From NCBI RefSeq assembly GCF_026339735.1, contig NZ_JAPEQG010000001.1, forward strand, positions 2,604,001-2,668,000: DNA of 64,000 bases. The letters run 5' to 3'. The translations under genes were made by a program, and so were the position numbers. Origin of the DNA: Streptomyces sp. NBC_01669 (lineage in GTDB: Bacteria; Actinomycetota; Actinomycetes; Streptomycetales; Streptomycetaceae). Each line of letters opens with the position of its first letter. Positions within the stretch are counted from its first letter, which is position 1. Positions 43,720-52,841 of this stretch are shown here, one piece after another. The notes under the pieces are model-generated. The model was not told the origin of the DNA and did no database searches. It worked only from the letters and a program-made list of their open reading frames with translations.

Positions 43720-44430
43720 TCAGAAGTCGAAGCCGAGCTGGCCCCCGCTTTCCAGTGCAGCCGCCTCGGCGGAGATGCGGATCTTCTTCAGGTGCTGCCA
43801 CCTGGGCAGCGCGTCGAGGTAGGACCACGAGAGGCGGTGCAGGGGCGTGGGCCCCAGCGCCTCCAGAGCGGCCCTGTGCACGGGGGACGGGTAGCCGGCG
43901 TTCGCATCAAACGCGAAGACGGCGTACTCCCCCGATTCCGCGCCCAGTTCGGCCATCATCGTGTCCCTGTGGACCTTCGCGATCACCGAGGCGGCCGCGA
44001 CCGCGACGCAGGACTGGTCGCCCTTGATGACGGTTCGGACCGTCCAGGGCTTTCCCAGGTAGTCGTGTTTGCCGTCGAGGATCACCGCGTCGGGGCGCAC
44101 GGGCAGCGCTTCGAGGGCGCGCACGGCGGCGAGGCGCAGCGCCGCGGTCATCCCGAGCTCGTCGATCTCCTGCGGCGAGGCGTCACCGAGGCCGTAGGCC
44201 GTGACCCAGGCCTGGAGCAGCGGCGCCAGCTCGGCGCGGCGCTTCGGGCTGATCAGCTTGGAGTCGGTGAGCCCCGCGGGGGGCTTGCGGAGGCCGGTGA
44301 CAGCCGCGCACACGGTGACCGGTCCCGCCCACGCTCCGCGTCCGACCTCATCGACACCGGCGACGGTCTTGGCACCAGTGGTAGCGCGCAGTGAGCGCTC
44401 GACGGTGTGCGTGGGTGGTTCGTACGGCAT
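43720..44430 (-). CDS. rnhB: Ribonuclease HII
   Basis: 236 residues. The catalytic site begins with Asp27 and Glu28 in [16 protein letters not shown], with the other acidic residue in LDGKHDY and the last in the DAALR-like C-terminal region ([12 protein letters not shown]). RNase HII nicks RNA in RNA/DNA hybrids and removes misincorporated ribonucleotides. Start ATG 44430 gives the family-normal length; the open frame upstream to 44634 is not needed. It lies downstream of the TetR gene on the same strand, with 119 bases between. Its neighbour recQ also acts in genome maintenance, but there is no operon link. Confidence 0.93.
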   Translation of the reverse strand: MPYEPPTHTVERSLRATTGAKTVAGVDEVGRGAWAGPVTVCAAVTGLRKPPAGLTDSKLISPKRRAELAPLLQAWVTAYGLGDASPQEIDELGMTAALRLAAVRALEALPVRPDAVILDGKHDYLGKPWTVRTVIKGDQSCVAVAAASVIAKVHRDTMMAELGAESGEYAVFAFDANAGYPSPVHRAALEALGPTPLHRLSWSYLDALPRWQHLKKIRISAEAAALESGGQLGFDF

Positions 44431-44549
44431 GGCGCCAGTCAGCGTACGCCGACGCGGGCGCCACGAACACCCCCGGGGCGCCGGACCGTCGTCCGACCCG
44501 CGGCGTCGCTCCGACGGAACGCTCACGGTCCGGCTGCCACCGGTTGCAC

Positions 44550-45176
44550 TCAGCTGCCGGAAGGCCGGAGCAGCGGCACCATGATCTGATCGATCAATTC
44601 GGCGATGTACGCATCCGGCCATTCGCTGCCGCACACCTTGCTGCGGTACATCATCATCGCGGGGATCACGTCCAGGGCCAGGTCGCTCGTCGCATCGGAG
44701 CGGACGTCACCCCGCTCGACACCCCGGCTCACAACCTTCCGAAAGAGCTCGGTGGAGGGCTGGATCACACCTTGGAAGATCACGGCCTGGAAGCGGCCGG
44801 AAGCGCTCGAATCGCACTCGTGAAGCACGGAAAGCAGGGCGGTTCCGGGCGTGGAGAGCATGGCGTCGCGCAGCCGTCGGCCCAACTCGTAGAGATCTTC
44901 GCGAATGCTGCCGCAGTCGGGCGCCTCACCGACCGGGGGCAGCGCCGCCCGCAGCGCCTCCGCCACCAGATCTTCCTTCGAGGGCCATCGCCGGTAGACC
45001 GCTGCTTTCCCCGTCTGGGCGCCGGCGGCGACACCCTCCATCGTCAGCCCGTTCCAGCCCACGGTGCTCAGCTGTTCCAGCGCGGCATCGAGAATCGCGC
45101 GTTCCAGTACGGGACCACGGCGGCGCAGCGACACCACCGACGGCCGAGCGGCGGCCGCCGAGTGCGAAGTATCCAT
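44550..45176 (-). CDS. TetR-family transcriptional repressor
   Basis: 208 residues, start ATG 45176 with GGAGAG seven bases upstream. The N-terminal TetR helix-turn-helix is [20 protein letters not shown] (begins [10 protein letters not shown]) followed by [20 protein letters not shown] (begins [10 protein letters not shown]). The effector domain has the TetR_C-like layout with [15 protein letters not shown] near the end. It is divergent from an MFS multidrug-type exporter, and two palindromes sit in the shared gap, the classical repressor/efflux arrangement. The inducing ligand is probably a substrate of the exporter. Confidence 0.92.
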   Translation of the reverse strand: MDTSHSAAAARPSVVSLRRRGPVLERAILDAALEQLSTVGWNGLTMEGVAAGAQTGKAAVYRRWPSKEDLVAEALRAALPPVGEAPDCGSIREDLYELGRRLRDAMLSTPGTALLSVLHECDSSASGRFQAVIFQGVIQPSTELFRKVVSRGVERGDVRSDATSDLALDVIPAMMMYRSKVCGSEWPDAYIAELIDQIMVPLLRPSGS

Positions 45177-45270
45177 CAGCTTCTCTCCATCGAGACGGGT
45201 GGGGACGTCGAAGCGGGACTGAGCAGATCCCGTCCCGGCGATGTGCGGGCGCATCCCGTCACCGGCACAT

Positions 45271-45294
45271 TCAGTGAACGCTTGCGTTCACTGA
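45271..45294. promoter_or_regulatory. TetR operator 1 (24-bp perfect palindrome)
   Basis: TCAGTGAACGC followed by TT is mirrored perfectly by GCGTTCACTGA. It lies about 95 bases from the repressor start and upstream of the exporter promoter. It shares the core AGTGAACG...CGTTCACT with operator 2. Confidence 0.8.
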
Positions 45295-45320
45295 AGGGGA
45301 CTCACTACCGTTGACGAGAC

Positions 45321-45340
45321 AGTGAACGCACTCGTTCACT
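45321..45340. promoter_or_regulatory. TetR operator 2
   Basis: AGTGAACG-CACT-CGTTCACT lies 24 bases upstream of the MFS gene start and just after a TTGACG element at 45311-45316, so a bound repressor would cover the exporter promoter. The spacing between operator centres is about 48 bases. Confidence 0.8.
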
Positions 45341-45363
45341 AACTCACTTGTGGGGGATCCATA

Positions 45364-46917
45364 GTGACAACCTCTCAGTTAGAAGCACAGAGTCCGCCGG
45401 GCGCCGCCCGACAGCAGGGGCGACGGGGGATCGCCCTCACAGTCATCGCCGCATGTCAGCTGATGGTTGTGCTCGATGCCACGATCGTCAACATCGCGCT
45501 TCCACACATTCAGGACGCGCTCAGCTTCTCCACCACCGATCTGTCGTGGGTTCTCAGCGCATACACGCTCACCTTCGGCGGACTGCTCCTCCTCGGCGGC
45601 AGGGCGGGTGACATCCTCGGCCGCCGTCGGGTCTTCATCATCGGCATTCTGGTCTTCACCCTGGCCTCCCTGCTGGGCGGACTGGCACAGGAACCCTGGC
45701 AGTTGCTCGTGGCCCGGGCCCTCCAGGGTGTCGGCGGCGCCATCGCCTCGCCGACATCGCTGGCCCTGATCACCACCACGTTCCCCGAAGGACCCGAGCG
45801 GAACCGCGCCTTCGGGGTCTTTGCCGCAGTCTCGGCGGGCGGTGGCGCGATCGGCCTGCTGGCAGGTGGGATGCTCACCGAATGGCTCGACTGGCGTTGG
45901 GTCTTCTTCGTCAACGCACCGATCGGTGTGCTGATCGCGATGCTGGCACCGCTGTACATCAGCGAGTCCGAGAGGCACCCGGGCCGCTTCGACATCTCCG
46001 GGGCTCTGACGTCGACCCTTGGCATGGCCTCGCTGGTGTACGGATTCATCCGGGCCTCCGAGGAGGGCTGGCGGGACTCCTTCACCGTGGCATCCTTCGC
46101 CGCCGCGGTCGTACTGCTGGCCGCATTCGTCCTCATCGAAATGCGGGCGAAGGAACCGATCACGCCGCTGAAAATGTTCGCCGACCGCAACCGGTCGGGG
46201 ACGTACCTCATCATGCTCAGCCTGGCCGCCGCCATGCTCGGCATGTTCTTCTTCATCGTGTTGTTCGTGCAGAACGTGCTGGGCTACAGCCCCGTCGAAT
46301 CAGGGCTGGCCTTCCTCCCCGTGACGGTCGCGATCGCCATAGGGGCAGGGCTGTCGCAGCGGCTGTTGCCTGTCCTCGGCCCCAAGCCGTTCATGATCGC
46401 CGGATCGACGCTCACCGGGATCGGCCTGTTCTGGCAGACGCTGATCTCCCCCGACAGCTCGTACGTGAGCGGCGTATTGGGGCCGATGGTCCTGTTCGGC
46501 TTCGGCATGGGGCTGAACTTCGTCACTCTGACCCTGACCGCGGTATCCGGAGTCGCCCAGCACGAGGCGGGCGCGGCGTCCGGACTGCTCAATGCCAGCC
46601 AGCAGGTGGGCGGTTCGCTGGGCCTCTCGATTCTGGTCACCGTCTTCGGCACAGCGAGCCGCAACGAGGCGGAGAAGCAGATTCCGTCGTTCATGGCGCA
46701 GGCGACACCGGAGCAAAAGGCGACGTTCGCCAAGTCGCAGGAACTGCCTGCACCGTGGGGACATGAAGTGCTCACCCAGGGCATTTCGACTGCCTTCACG
46801 GCAGCGGTGGCGATGGCGGCCGTCGCCCTGCTGACTGCGGTGCTGGTGATCCGGGTGCGCAAGAGCGACTTGGACGCGCTGAGCGGCAAGGCCTCCGCAG
46901 GAGGACCTGGCGCATAA
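45364..46917 (+). CDS. MFS exporter, DHA2 (EmrB/QacA-type, 14 transmembrane)
   Basis: 517 residues with about 14 hydrophobic segments. Motif C of drug exporters is visible in LLAGGMLTEWLDWRWVFFVN (begins LLAGGMLTEW), motif A in GGRAGDILGRRRVF, and the DHA2-typical N-terminus CQLMVVLDATIVNIALPHIQ (begins CQLMVVLDAT). Such carriers export drugs or secondary metabolites using the proton gradient. Start GTG 45364 is preceded by GGGGGAT. It is controlled by the TetR repressor opposite and ends before a strong hairpin. Substrate unknown. Confidence 0.92.
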   Translation: MTTSQLEAQSPPGAARQQGRRGIALTVIAACQLMVVLDATIVNIALPHIQDALSFSTTDLSWVLSAYTLTFGGLLLLGGRAGDILGRRRVFIIGILVFTLASLLGGLAQEPWQLLVARALQGVGGAIASPTSLALITTTFPEGPERNRAFGVFAAVSAGGGAIGLLAGGMLTEWLDWRWVFFVNAPIGVLIAMLAPLYISESERHPGRFDISGALTSTLGMASLVYGFIRASEEGWRDSFTVASFAAAVVLLAAFVLIEMRAKEPITPLKMFADRNRSGTYLIMLSLAAAMLGMFFFIVLFVQNVLGYSPVESGLAFLPVTVAIAIGAGLSQRLLPVLGPKPFMIAGSTLTGIGLFWQTLISPDSSYVSGVLGPMVLFGFGMGLNFVTLTLTAVSGVAQHEAGAASGLLNASQQVGGSLGLSILVTVFGTASRNEAEKQIPSFMAQATPEQKATFAKSQELPAPWGHEVLTQGISTAFTAAVAMAAVALLTAVLVIRVRKSDLDALSGKASAGGPGA

Positions 46918-46987
46918 CGCAGCACGACGCGTGTCGCCACAGGCGCCCGATCAGCAGGGCGTATCGGCGAGGAAGCGCCCGTCGGCG

Positions 46988-47027
46988 CAGGTGCAGGACG
47001 TACCGCGAAGGGTACGTCCTGCACCTG
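46988..47027 (+). terminator. Hairpin terminator after the MFS gene
   Basis: A perfect 17-bp stem (46988-47004 with 47011-47027) and 6-base loop lies 70 bases after the MFS stop, and faces the end of the opposing membrane protein gene. Confidence 0.8.
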
Positions 47028-47120
47028 TCCGGATCGCCCGGTAGGACTCGGACCGGCCCCCGGCACAGTGCGTGCCACGCAATGCGGGATGAGTACGGGT
47101 CGGTCCGGGGCGGTCAGGGG

Positions 47121-48872
47121 TCAGTACGGGTCGTAGGAGTCGTCGCCCTCGTAACCGCTGCGCTCGCTGTCGCCCTCGCTCCCCGGCCCCCGGCAGTCCG
47201 TCACAAGGGCATTCGCGCTCCGCTTCTCCAGAATGTCGCGTGCCCGCGCCTCGCCCCAACTGGTGGCGTACCACGGTGCATCGGACGCACGGAGCGTGTG
47301 CTGGATCTCGTTGAGGGCGCAGGACCGCAGCGGTTCGGGAAGCCTGTCGAGAGCCGGTACGGCGTCGGCCGAGAGGCCCCGGAGGTAGTCGATGTCGATG
47401 GTGTGATGGCTGCGGTAACGCTGCACGTTCTGTTCCGCGATCAGCCCGTCGGGCGAGACCAGACCGAACGTGAGCACGGCGGCGGCGGCGCTCGCCGCCA
47501 CGGCGCGCGGCAGCATACGGGCGCCGAACACACCCGCCGCCATGATCAGGATGAGCACCACACCCAGCCAGAGTTCCACCGCAGCCACGGATATGCGCAG
47601 CCGGGTCAGGCCGTAGGCATCGACGTACAGGTCCATGCGCCGCAGCGCAGAGGCGACCACCACGAGAGTGAGGAAGCAGAGCGCGCCGAGGACGGTCCGT
47701 ACGAGCGTGCGGTCGCGCGAGTGCCCGCGCGGTGCCCAGCGCAGCGCGAGCGCGATGACCAGGAGGGTGAGCAGGGTCGCCCACAGCAGCTGCCAGAAGC
47801 CCTGGCGGGCGTATGCGGAGTAGCTGAGATCGGTCTCGGCCATCACCTTGTCGTACCCGCCGAGCAGCACGGTGAGCTGGATGGCGATGAAGACGGCGAA
47901 AAGCAGATTCAGCACGATGAGCGGCAGCGCCCACTCCAGGCGCCCGCGGGGCTTCCCGTCCCGCACGGTGATGTCGTCCCAGCGCACCGGGGCGGCGGCG
48001 GTGTATGCGGCGGTGAGCGCACCGACCAGACCAACCGCGAACAGGAAGAACCGCCACGGGGCATCGCCCAGCGATACGTCGGGAATCAGGTTGCCGAGCA
48101 CATCGGCGAACGCGGCGTCCGCGCTGGCGAAGAGCGTTCCGAAGACGATGAGCAGGCCGATCGCCACCACAGTGGAACGGAACACGACACCCCACCGACC
48201 GCGGGAACCGGTCATACGGTCGCGAACACCACTCACTCCCCACCTCAGTCCCCCGGCCACGGAGGAGAAGAGGCCCACCGAACCGAGGAAAACGCCGAGC
48301 CAGCTACGGCTGCCATGCAGCGTCAGCGAGCCCAGCGCGACGGCCGACACAACGGCGAGGAAGGCGGGCCAGCCCGCGTCCCTGAGCGCCGGGACCGCGA
48401 GCAGAGCAAGGCCGCCGACCGCCCAGACTGCGGACCAGGACCGGAGCCGACGGCCCGCTGCCTGCGCGGCGAAGCAGGCCGCGAGTGCGGCGGGGACTGC
48501 CACGATCAGCAGGTTCGGGCCGAGTCCGTCACCGAGCAACAACGCGCTGAGGAGCCCGGTGGCGACAGCCGCCCAGAGCGTGGCGTTACGAATGGCGGCC
48601 GGGCGGGCCGGGCGCAGCCGCGACAGCGTACCGGCTGTCTGCCGACTGCTCTGCCATGGGTTGGGCTGCTGCGGTTGCCACCCTTGAGGCGCATACGCCG
48701 GGACCTTCGGCGCCTGCGGAACGGCGTCCCGGGACGCCGGCGCCTCGGACGGCTCCGGTCGCTCCGTCGGCTCCTCCGCCGGATCCGACTCCGCCGCGCG
48801 AGACGGTTCCGACGTACGCGGCGGCTCGGGCGCCTCCGGCTGGGCGGCTGATTCTGACGCGTGATCGGGCAT
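47121..48872 (-). CDS. Large DUF4173/DUF4153-like membrane protein
   Basis: 583 residues, start ATG 48872 six bases after GGGAGG. The first 95 residues are a cytoplasmic Glu/Pro/Ser-rich low-complexity tail. After it come about 10 to 12 transmembrane helices, with the DUF4173 landmarks GTLFASADAAFADVLG, YARQGFWQLLWATLLTLLV (begins YARQGFWQLL) and LRRMDLYVDAYGLTRLR. The last 100 residues (IDIDYLRGLSADAVPALDRL, begins IDIDYLRGLS) are extracytoplasmic or soluble. Related proteins occur widely in actinobacteria and Firmicutes with no proven function. The gene is convergent with the MFS gene. Confidence 0.8.
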   Translation of the reverse strand: MPDHASESAAQPEAPEPPRTSEPSRAAESDPAEEPTERPEPSEAPASRDAVPQAPKVPAYAPQGWQPQQPNPWQSSRQTAGTLSRLRPARPAAIRNATLWAAVATGLLSALLLGDGLGPNLLIVAVPAALAACFAAQAAGRRLRSWSAVWAVGGLALLAVPALRDAGWPAFLAVVSAVALGSLTLHGSRSWLGVFLGSVGLFSSVAGGLRWGVSGVRDRMTGSRGRWGVVFRSTVVAIGLLIVFGTLFASADAAFADVLGNLIPDVSLGDAPWRFFLFAVGLVGALTAAYTAAAPVRWDDITVRDGKPRGRLEWALPLIVLNLLFAVFIAIQLTVLLGGYDKVMAETDLSYSAYARQGFWQLLWATLLTLLVIALALRWAPRGHSRDRTLVRTVLGALCFLTLVVVASALRRMDLYVDAYGLTRLRISVAAVELWLGVVLILIMAAGVFGARMLPRAVAASAAAAVLTFGLVSPDGLIAEQNVQRYRSHHTIDIDYLRGLSADAVPALDRLPEPLRSCALNEIQHTLRASDAPWYATSWGEARARDILEKRSANALVTDCRGPGSEGDSERSGYEGDDSYDPY

Positions 48873-49056
48873 GGGACCCCTCCCCACCGAGGTCCGCTCA
48901 CACGACAGCTGAACAGTGTGAGCAACCCGGCATCTCATTCGGCACACGCCCGTCATGATGATCATCGCGGGCGGCGTGGCCGAAAGATTAGCCCCCTGCT
49001 ACCGCTCGCAGGCGCCCGCGGCAGGGATGTGTCAGTACCGTGACAGTCGGCCCGTC

Positions 49057-49968
49057 TCAGCTGCGGCCAGGGTGGGGAAGCCAGTCCGGCAGCTCTTCCG
49101 CCTGCGCCGACCAGTCGGCCGGCGGTGCGCCCGCCTTGCCCGCCGCGACGACCCCACCGACGATCGCGCAGGTCGTGTCCACGTCCCCGCCCGCCTGAGC
49201 GGTCACCCAGAACGCCTTCTCGAAGTCGCCGAGGCTCCGCGCCGCAGACCAGAGAGCGAACGGCACCGTGTCATGTGCACTGGTACGGCGCCCGTTGCCC
49301 AGAACCGCGGCCACAGTCCCGGCATCGCTGTAGTCGAGCATGTCGCGGGCCCGGCGCAGCCCGGCACCCACCGCGCTGCGCGGTACGAGCGCGACCACGC
49401 CGTCAAGGAGATCCTCAGGGGTCGGTGGCCCCCCGGGCGCGGCTGCGAGCGAGGCGGCCGCCGCCACGGCCATCGCACCCACGACGGCCTCCCGGTGCTG
49501 ATGCGTGGTGTACGAGGAGATCTCCGCCTGGTGCGTGGCCTGCTCGGGGTCGTCCGCGTACCAGGCGCCGAGGGGGGCGATGCGCATCGATGAACCGTTA
49601 CCCCAGGAGCCCTGACCGTTGAAAAGCGCCGACGCCAACTCGCGCCAGTCGCCGCCCTCCCGGATCAGTCGGAGCATCCGGTTCACGGCGGGGCCGTATC
49701 CCCGGTCGAAGTCGTGATGGTCGGCGAAGGAGTGGGCGAGCGCGTCCTGGTCGATACGGTCGTGCCCGACAAGCACGGCCAGGACCGAACAGGCCATCTC
49801 CGTGTCATCGGTCCATTGCCAGGGTCCGGGCGGCAATGCGCGCTGTTTCAGGAGCGGATAGTTGACGGGCACAAAGAACTGGGATCCCAGGGCGTCTCCC
49901 ACGGCCAGCCCGCGCAGGCTGGCCAGGGCGCGCTCGAAGCGTGTGGCGGTAGCGGAGTCAGCGGTCAT
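49057..49968 (-). CDS. ADP-ribosylglycohydrolase family protein (DraG-like)
   Basis: 303 residues. The magnesium-binding motifs are visible: GLAVGDALGSQF near the N-terminus, WTDDTEM (Asp pair) and GGDVDTTCAIVGG near the C-terminus, with NGSSMRIAPLG between. DraG-type enzymes remove ADP-ribose from proteins (Arg) or nucleic acids. The residue pattern GDVDTTC keeps the metal-binding Asp and Thr. No ADP-ribosyltransferase gene is adjacent, so a dedicated toxin-antitoxin pair is not supported here. It lies 13 bases downstream of the histidine phosphatase gene on the same strand; these two probably form an operon. Confidence 0.92.
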   Translation of the reverse strand: MTADSATATRFERALASLRGLAVGDALGSQFFVPVNYPLLKQRALPPGPWQWTDDTEMACSVLAVLVGHDRIDQDALAHSFADHHDFDRGYGPAVNRMLRLIREGGDWRELASALFNGQGSWGNGSSMRIAPLGAWYADDPEQATHQAEISSYTTHQHREAVVGAMAVAAAASLAAAPGGPPTPEDLLDGVVALVPRSAVGAGLRRARDMLDYSDAGTVAAVLGNGRRTSAHDTVPFALWSAARSLGDFEKAFWVTAQAGGDVDTTCAIVGGVVAAGKAGAPPADWSAQAEELPDWLPHPGRS

Positions 49969-49980
49969 CGCCCTTCCACT

Positions 49981-50640
49981 CTATCCGGTGATGCCGTAGG
50001 GCTCAGGGGTGCGCCACCGCTCGAACGGCCGGTCAAGTGTGTAGCGGCCGTCCTCGCCGAGTATCAGCGTCCGCTTGTCCCCGTTGCCGGGATTGGACAG
50101 TGACTCGAATTCGGCCACCGTCCAGTGGAACCAACGCATGCAGAACAACCGCATCGTCAGTCCATGGGTGACGAGCAGAACGTTGGGCGGATGGTCGGGG
50201 GCTTCGAAGCTCCGGTGCAGACTCTCCAGAAATGCTCCGACCCGGTCGTACACGTCGGCGCCGGACTCCCCCTGCGCGAAGCGGTAGAAGAAGTGCCCGT
50301 AGGCATCCCGGTAAGCCTTCTGCAGTCTTACGTCCTCGCGGTCCTGCCAGTTTCCCCAGTCCTGTTCACGCAGCCTTGGCTCCTCCCGCACCCGCACCCG
50401 CTCCAGGTCGAGGCCGAAGGACCTGAAGGTCTCGTGCGTGCGGCGGTAGGGCGAGACGTACACGCTGACCCGCTCCCGGCCGAAGAGTTCGCGCAGCTGT
50501 GCCCCGGTCTCCCTGGCCTGCCGCAAACCCGTCGCGGTGAGCCGCAATGCATGGTCGGGCTCGCGCTCGTACACCGTGTCATCGGCATTGCCCTCGGACT
50601 CGCCGTGCCGGACGAGGACAATGCGCTGCGGTCGTGCCAT
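49981..50640 (-). CDS. Histidine phosphatase superfamily protein
   Basis: 219 residues. The catalytic RHGESEGN loop lies at residues 11-18 with His12, the second Arg is in SPYRRTHETF, the acid/base Glu region in LREQDWGNWQ, and the second catalytic His in LLVTHGLTMRLF. This is a phosphoglycerate-mutase-like acid phosphatase fold. Substrate unknown. ATG 50640 start. The ADP-ribosylglycohydrolase gene begins 13 bases after its stop, so coupled function on a phosphorylated or ADP-ribosylated metabolite is possible. Confidence 0.9.
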   Translation of the reverse strand: MARPQRIVLVRHGESEGNADDTVYEREPDHALRLTATGLRQARETGAQLRELFGRERVSVYVSPYRRTHETFRSFGLDLERVRVREEPRLREQDWGNWQDREDVRLQKAYRDAYGHFFYRFAQGESGADVYDRVGAFLESLHRSFEAPDHPPNVLLVTHGLTMRLFCMRWFHWTVAEFESLSNPGNGDKRTLILGEDGRYTLDRPFERWRTPEPYGITG

Positions 50641-50689
50641 GTACAGACCCTAGATCGATTCCAGCTCATTTAGCTGTCCGGACCCCGTC

Positions 50690-50945
50690 CGATGTATGTC
50701 GCCGGTGAAACGGCGCCGCAGAGCCGGTCGGGAGACCACCAACGCCCCGGCCGGAGAGACAGGGCTCTTCTTCAGCTCCCGCACCGGCCCGAGCGCCACG
50801 TGGTTCACGGGCGCGTCGAGCAGCAGCAGATCCACGGGGGCCGGACCTGCGGACGGCCGAGCCCGAACCGCCTGCGCTGCCCACGGAGGGCGATCTGCCG
50901 GGTACCCGCAGGTCCTGGACGCGGAACAGCCCGTTGTCGGAGACA
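50690..50945 (-). pseudogene. ABC-F ATPase C-terminal remnant, frameshifted
   Basis: Three minus-strand frames each give a part of the second ABC module of an ABC-F protein: NGLFRVQDLRVP (about 50940-50900), then an ABC signature-like stretch QIALRGQRRRFGLGRP (from 50897), then Walker B and the ABC-F motif DLLLLDAPVNHVAL with a D-loop tail ALVVSRPALRRRFTGDI (50832-50695). An intact gene would read LSxGQxRRLALA ... DLLLLDEPTNHL ... VVSHDRxLRRRFTG. At least two frameshifts, loss of the catalytic Glu (E to A) and of the switch His-Asp (HD to RP) show it is dead. No start or first ABC module was seen. The rest of 50641-51062 is featureless. Confidence 0.7.
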
Positions 50946-51062
50946 TCGCCGACCGGCTCGCCGACGCAGCCCAGGCTGCCGCCCCGGCACGTCGTTCAGC
51001 ACTCGCCGCACCGCGGCAGGACCCGGCTGATCACGAGCGGAACGGCCCCGGGTGCCGTCGGC

Positions 51063-51668
51063 TCAGACCGTCCAGGAGGGCTCGAGCTGCACGACGTCCC
51101 CCGCCAGAGCCGCCACATCGTCCTCGGTCTGCGCCCGGTGCGAAAGGCGTTCGAGGCTCCCCGGCCGGTACTTGCCCCGCTCAGCGCTCGAATTCCACAT
51201 CGACAGCACGAGGAACTCGTGCCCCGGCGCTTCGCCGAACACGCCGCGCAGCATTCCGGGCGATCCGGCCATCGCCGGATTCCACACCCGCTGCTGCATC
51301 AGCGCGAAATGCTCCACACGGTCCTCGTGCACGGTGCTGTGTGCCACTCTGACCACGTCCGCATCAGTGAAATGTGGCTCGAAGCCGGTCTTCACGTCGA
51401 AGCGGCACTCGAACAGTTTGACCTGGATGTCGCTGTACGTTCCGGACTGCGCCGCAGCCAACTGGTCATGCGCACGCGCCATGAAGGAGTCGTAGAAGAC
51501 CCGGTTCTCCCAGAACGCGAACACATGGGCAACCTCCGGTCGGCACCGGCTCCATCCGCCTCCCTGTCCCCTGAACCCCGGCTCACCGAGCAGCTCCGCC
51601 CACTTTCGCTGCCCACGCTCGAAGCCACGACGATCCATCACGGTGCAGCGAATCCACTTGACCAGCAC
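51063..51668 (-). CDS. YdbC family protein (DUF4937)
   Basis: 201 residues of the DUF4937 type: MLVKWIRCTVMDRRGFERGQ (begins MLVKWIRCTV), WAELLGEPGFRGQGGGWS, VAHVFAFWENRVFYDSFMA, then a second repeat-like half with HFALMQQRVWNPAMAGSPGM (begins HFALMQQRVW) and FLVLSMWNSSAERGKYR. The two halves resemble tandem dimeric alpha/beta-barrel (antibiotic-biosynthesis-monooxygenase-like) folds. Function unknown; no metal-binding motif. Start ATG 51668. Divergent from the DUF1152 gene with a 90-base gap. Confidence 0.82.
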   Translation of the reverse strand: MLVKWIRCTVMDRRGFERGQRKWAELLGEPGFRGQGGGWSRCRPEVAHVFAFWENRVFYDSFMARAHDQLAAAQSGTYSDIQVKLFECRFDVKTGFEPHFTDADVVRVAHSTVHEDRVEHFALMQQRVWNPAMAGSPGMLRGVFGEAPGHEFLVLSMWNSSAERGKYRPGSLERLSHRAQTEDDVAALAGDVVQLEPSWTV

Positions 51669-51757
51669 CGCGCCATCGTACGGCGCCGAACGTGGCGCGG
51701 GTCACGCTCTGCCGGAGTGCACCCGAACCGGTCAACACGGACCGGAGAATGATCTCC

Positions 51758-52714
51758 ATGACGGCCTTCCACGCCAACCCTCTGTTCGCGCGCCTCGAAT
51801 CGGCCGAGCGCATCCTCGTAGCCGGGGCGGGTGGCGGCTTCGATATCTACGCGGGCCTGCCGGTGGCGCTCTCCCTGCTCCATCAGGGCAAGGACGTCCG
51901 GCTCGCCAATCTGTCGTTCAGCGCGCTCGAAGGGCTTCCCCTCGACGCCTGGCTGGCACCGGACGTCGCAGTCATCACCCCCGAAACGGCCCTCCATCAG
52001 GCGTACTTCCCGGAACGCACCCTCGCCCAGTGGCTCGATCTTCACCACTACCCGAGCACCGTGCACGCCTTCACCCGGGTGGGAGTGCAGCCACTGCGCG
52101 CCGCCTACCGGGCGCTGATCGAGCGGTACGACATCGATGCGGTCGTCCTCGTCGACGGCGGTACGGACATCCTGATGCGCGGCGACGAAACCGGGCTCGG
52201 CACCCCGGAGGAGGACCTGACCAGCGTCGCCGCACTCGCCGGAATCGACGTATCGGAGCGCCTGGTCGTCTCCGTCGGCTTCGGAATCGACGCGTACCAC
52301 GGGGTGAGCCACGGACTCGTCCTGGAGAACATCGCCGCTCTCGAACGCGACGGTGCCTGTCTCGGCGCATTCTCCGTCTCCCGTACGACGCGCGAGGGCG
52401 CCCTCTTCGTCGACGCGGTGGCACACGCCCAGGAGCACACGCCCCAGCATCCGAGCATCGTCAACGGATCGATCGCCGCGGCGGTCCAGGGCGCTTTCGG
52501 GGAAGTCCAGTTCACGTCACGCACCCGTGGCAGTGAGCTGTTCATCAACCCGCTGATGACCCTCTGCTTCGCCTTCGAGCTGGAAGGGCTGGCGCGCCAC
52601 TGTCTCTATCTCGGCCGCATCGAGAACACCCACCTGATGCGGCAGGTCAGCAGCGCGATCGAGCTCTTCCGCGAAGAGATCAGCCCGCGTCCACCGCGCC
52701 GCATCCCGCACTGA
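51758..52714 (+). CDS. DUF1152 family protein
   Basis: 318 residues. The DUF1152 landmarks are ILVAGAGGGFDIYAGLPVAL (begins ILVAGAGGGF) near the N-terminus, VDGGTDILMRGDE in the middle and GFGIDAYHGVSH later. The glycine-rich AGAGGGFD loop and the GGTD segment suggest a nucleotide- or sugar-binding Rossmann-like fold. No function is known for the family. Start: GGAG lies 10 bases before ATG 51758 but directly abuts ATG 51749, so 51758 is preferred. A short inverted repeat (52716-52739) just after the stop may terminate it. Confidence 0.8.
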   Translation: MTAFHANPLFARLESAERILVAGAGGGFDIYAGLPVALSLLHQGKDVRLANLSFSALEGLPLDAWLAPDVAVITPETALHQAYFPERTLAQWLDLHHYPSTVHAFTRVGVQPLRAAYRALIERYDIDAVVLVDGGTDILMRGDETGLGTPEEDLTSVAALAGIDVSERLVVSVGFGIDAYHGVSHGLVLENIAALERDGACLGAFSVSRTTREGALFVDAVAHAQEHTPQHPSIVNGSIAAAVQGAFGEVQFTSRTRGSELFINPLMTLCFAFELEGLARHCLYLGRIENTHLMRQVSSAIELFREEISPRPPRRIPH

Positions 52715-52841
52715 ACGGGCCGGGAACAACAATGGCCCGATTCCGTCACCCGCGCCCAAGCCGGTTGGCTCCGGGGGCAGTTACGGACATGATCAGGTGG
52801 TACGACCGGTCCGACGGCCCAGCGGCAAGGAGGGAAGCCCG

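Noticed and set aside
49057..49968. ADP-ribosylglycohydrolase as part of a toxin-antitoxin or defence island
   Set aside because: No ADP-ribosyltransferase or other defence gene lies nearby; neighbours are ordinary core genes.
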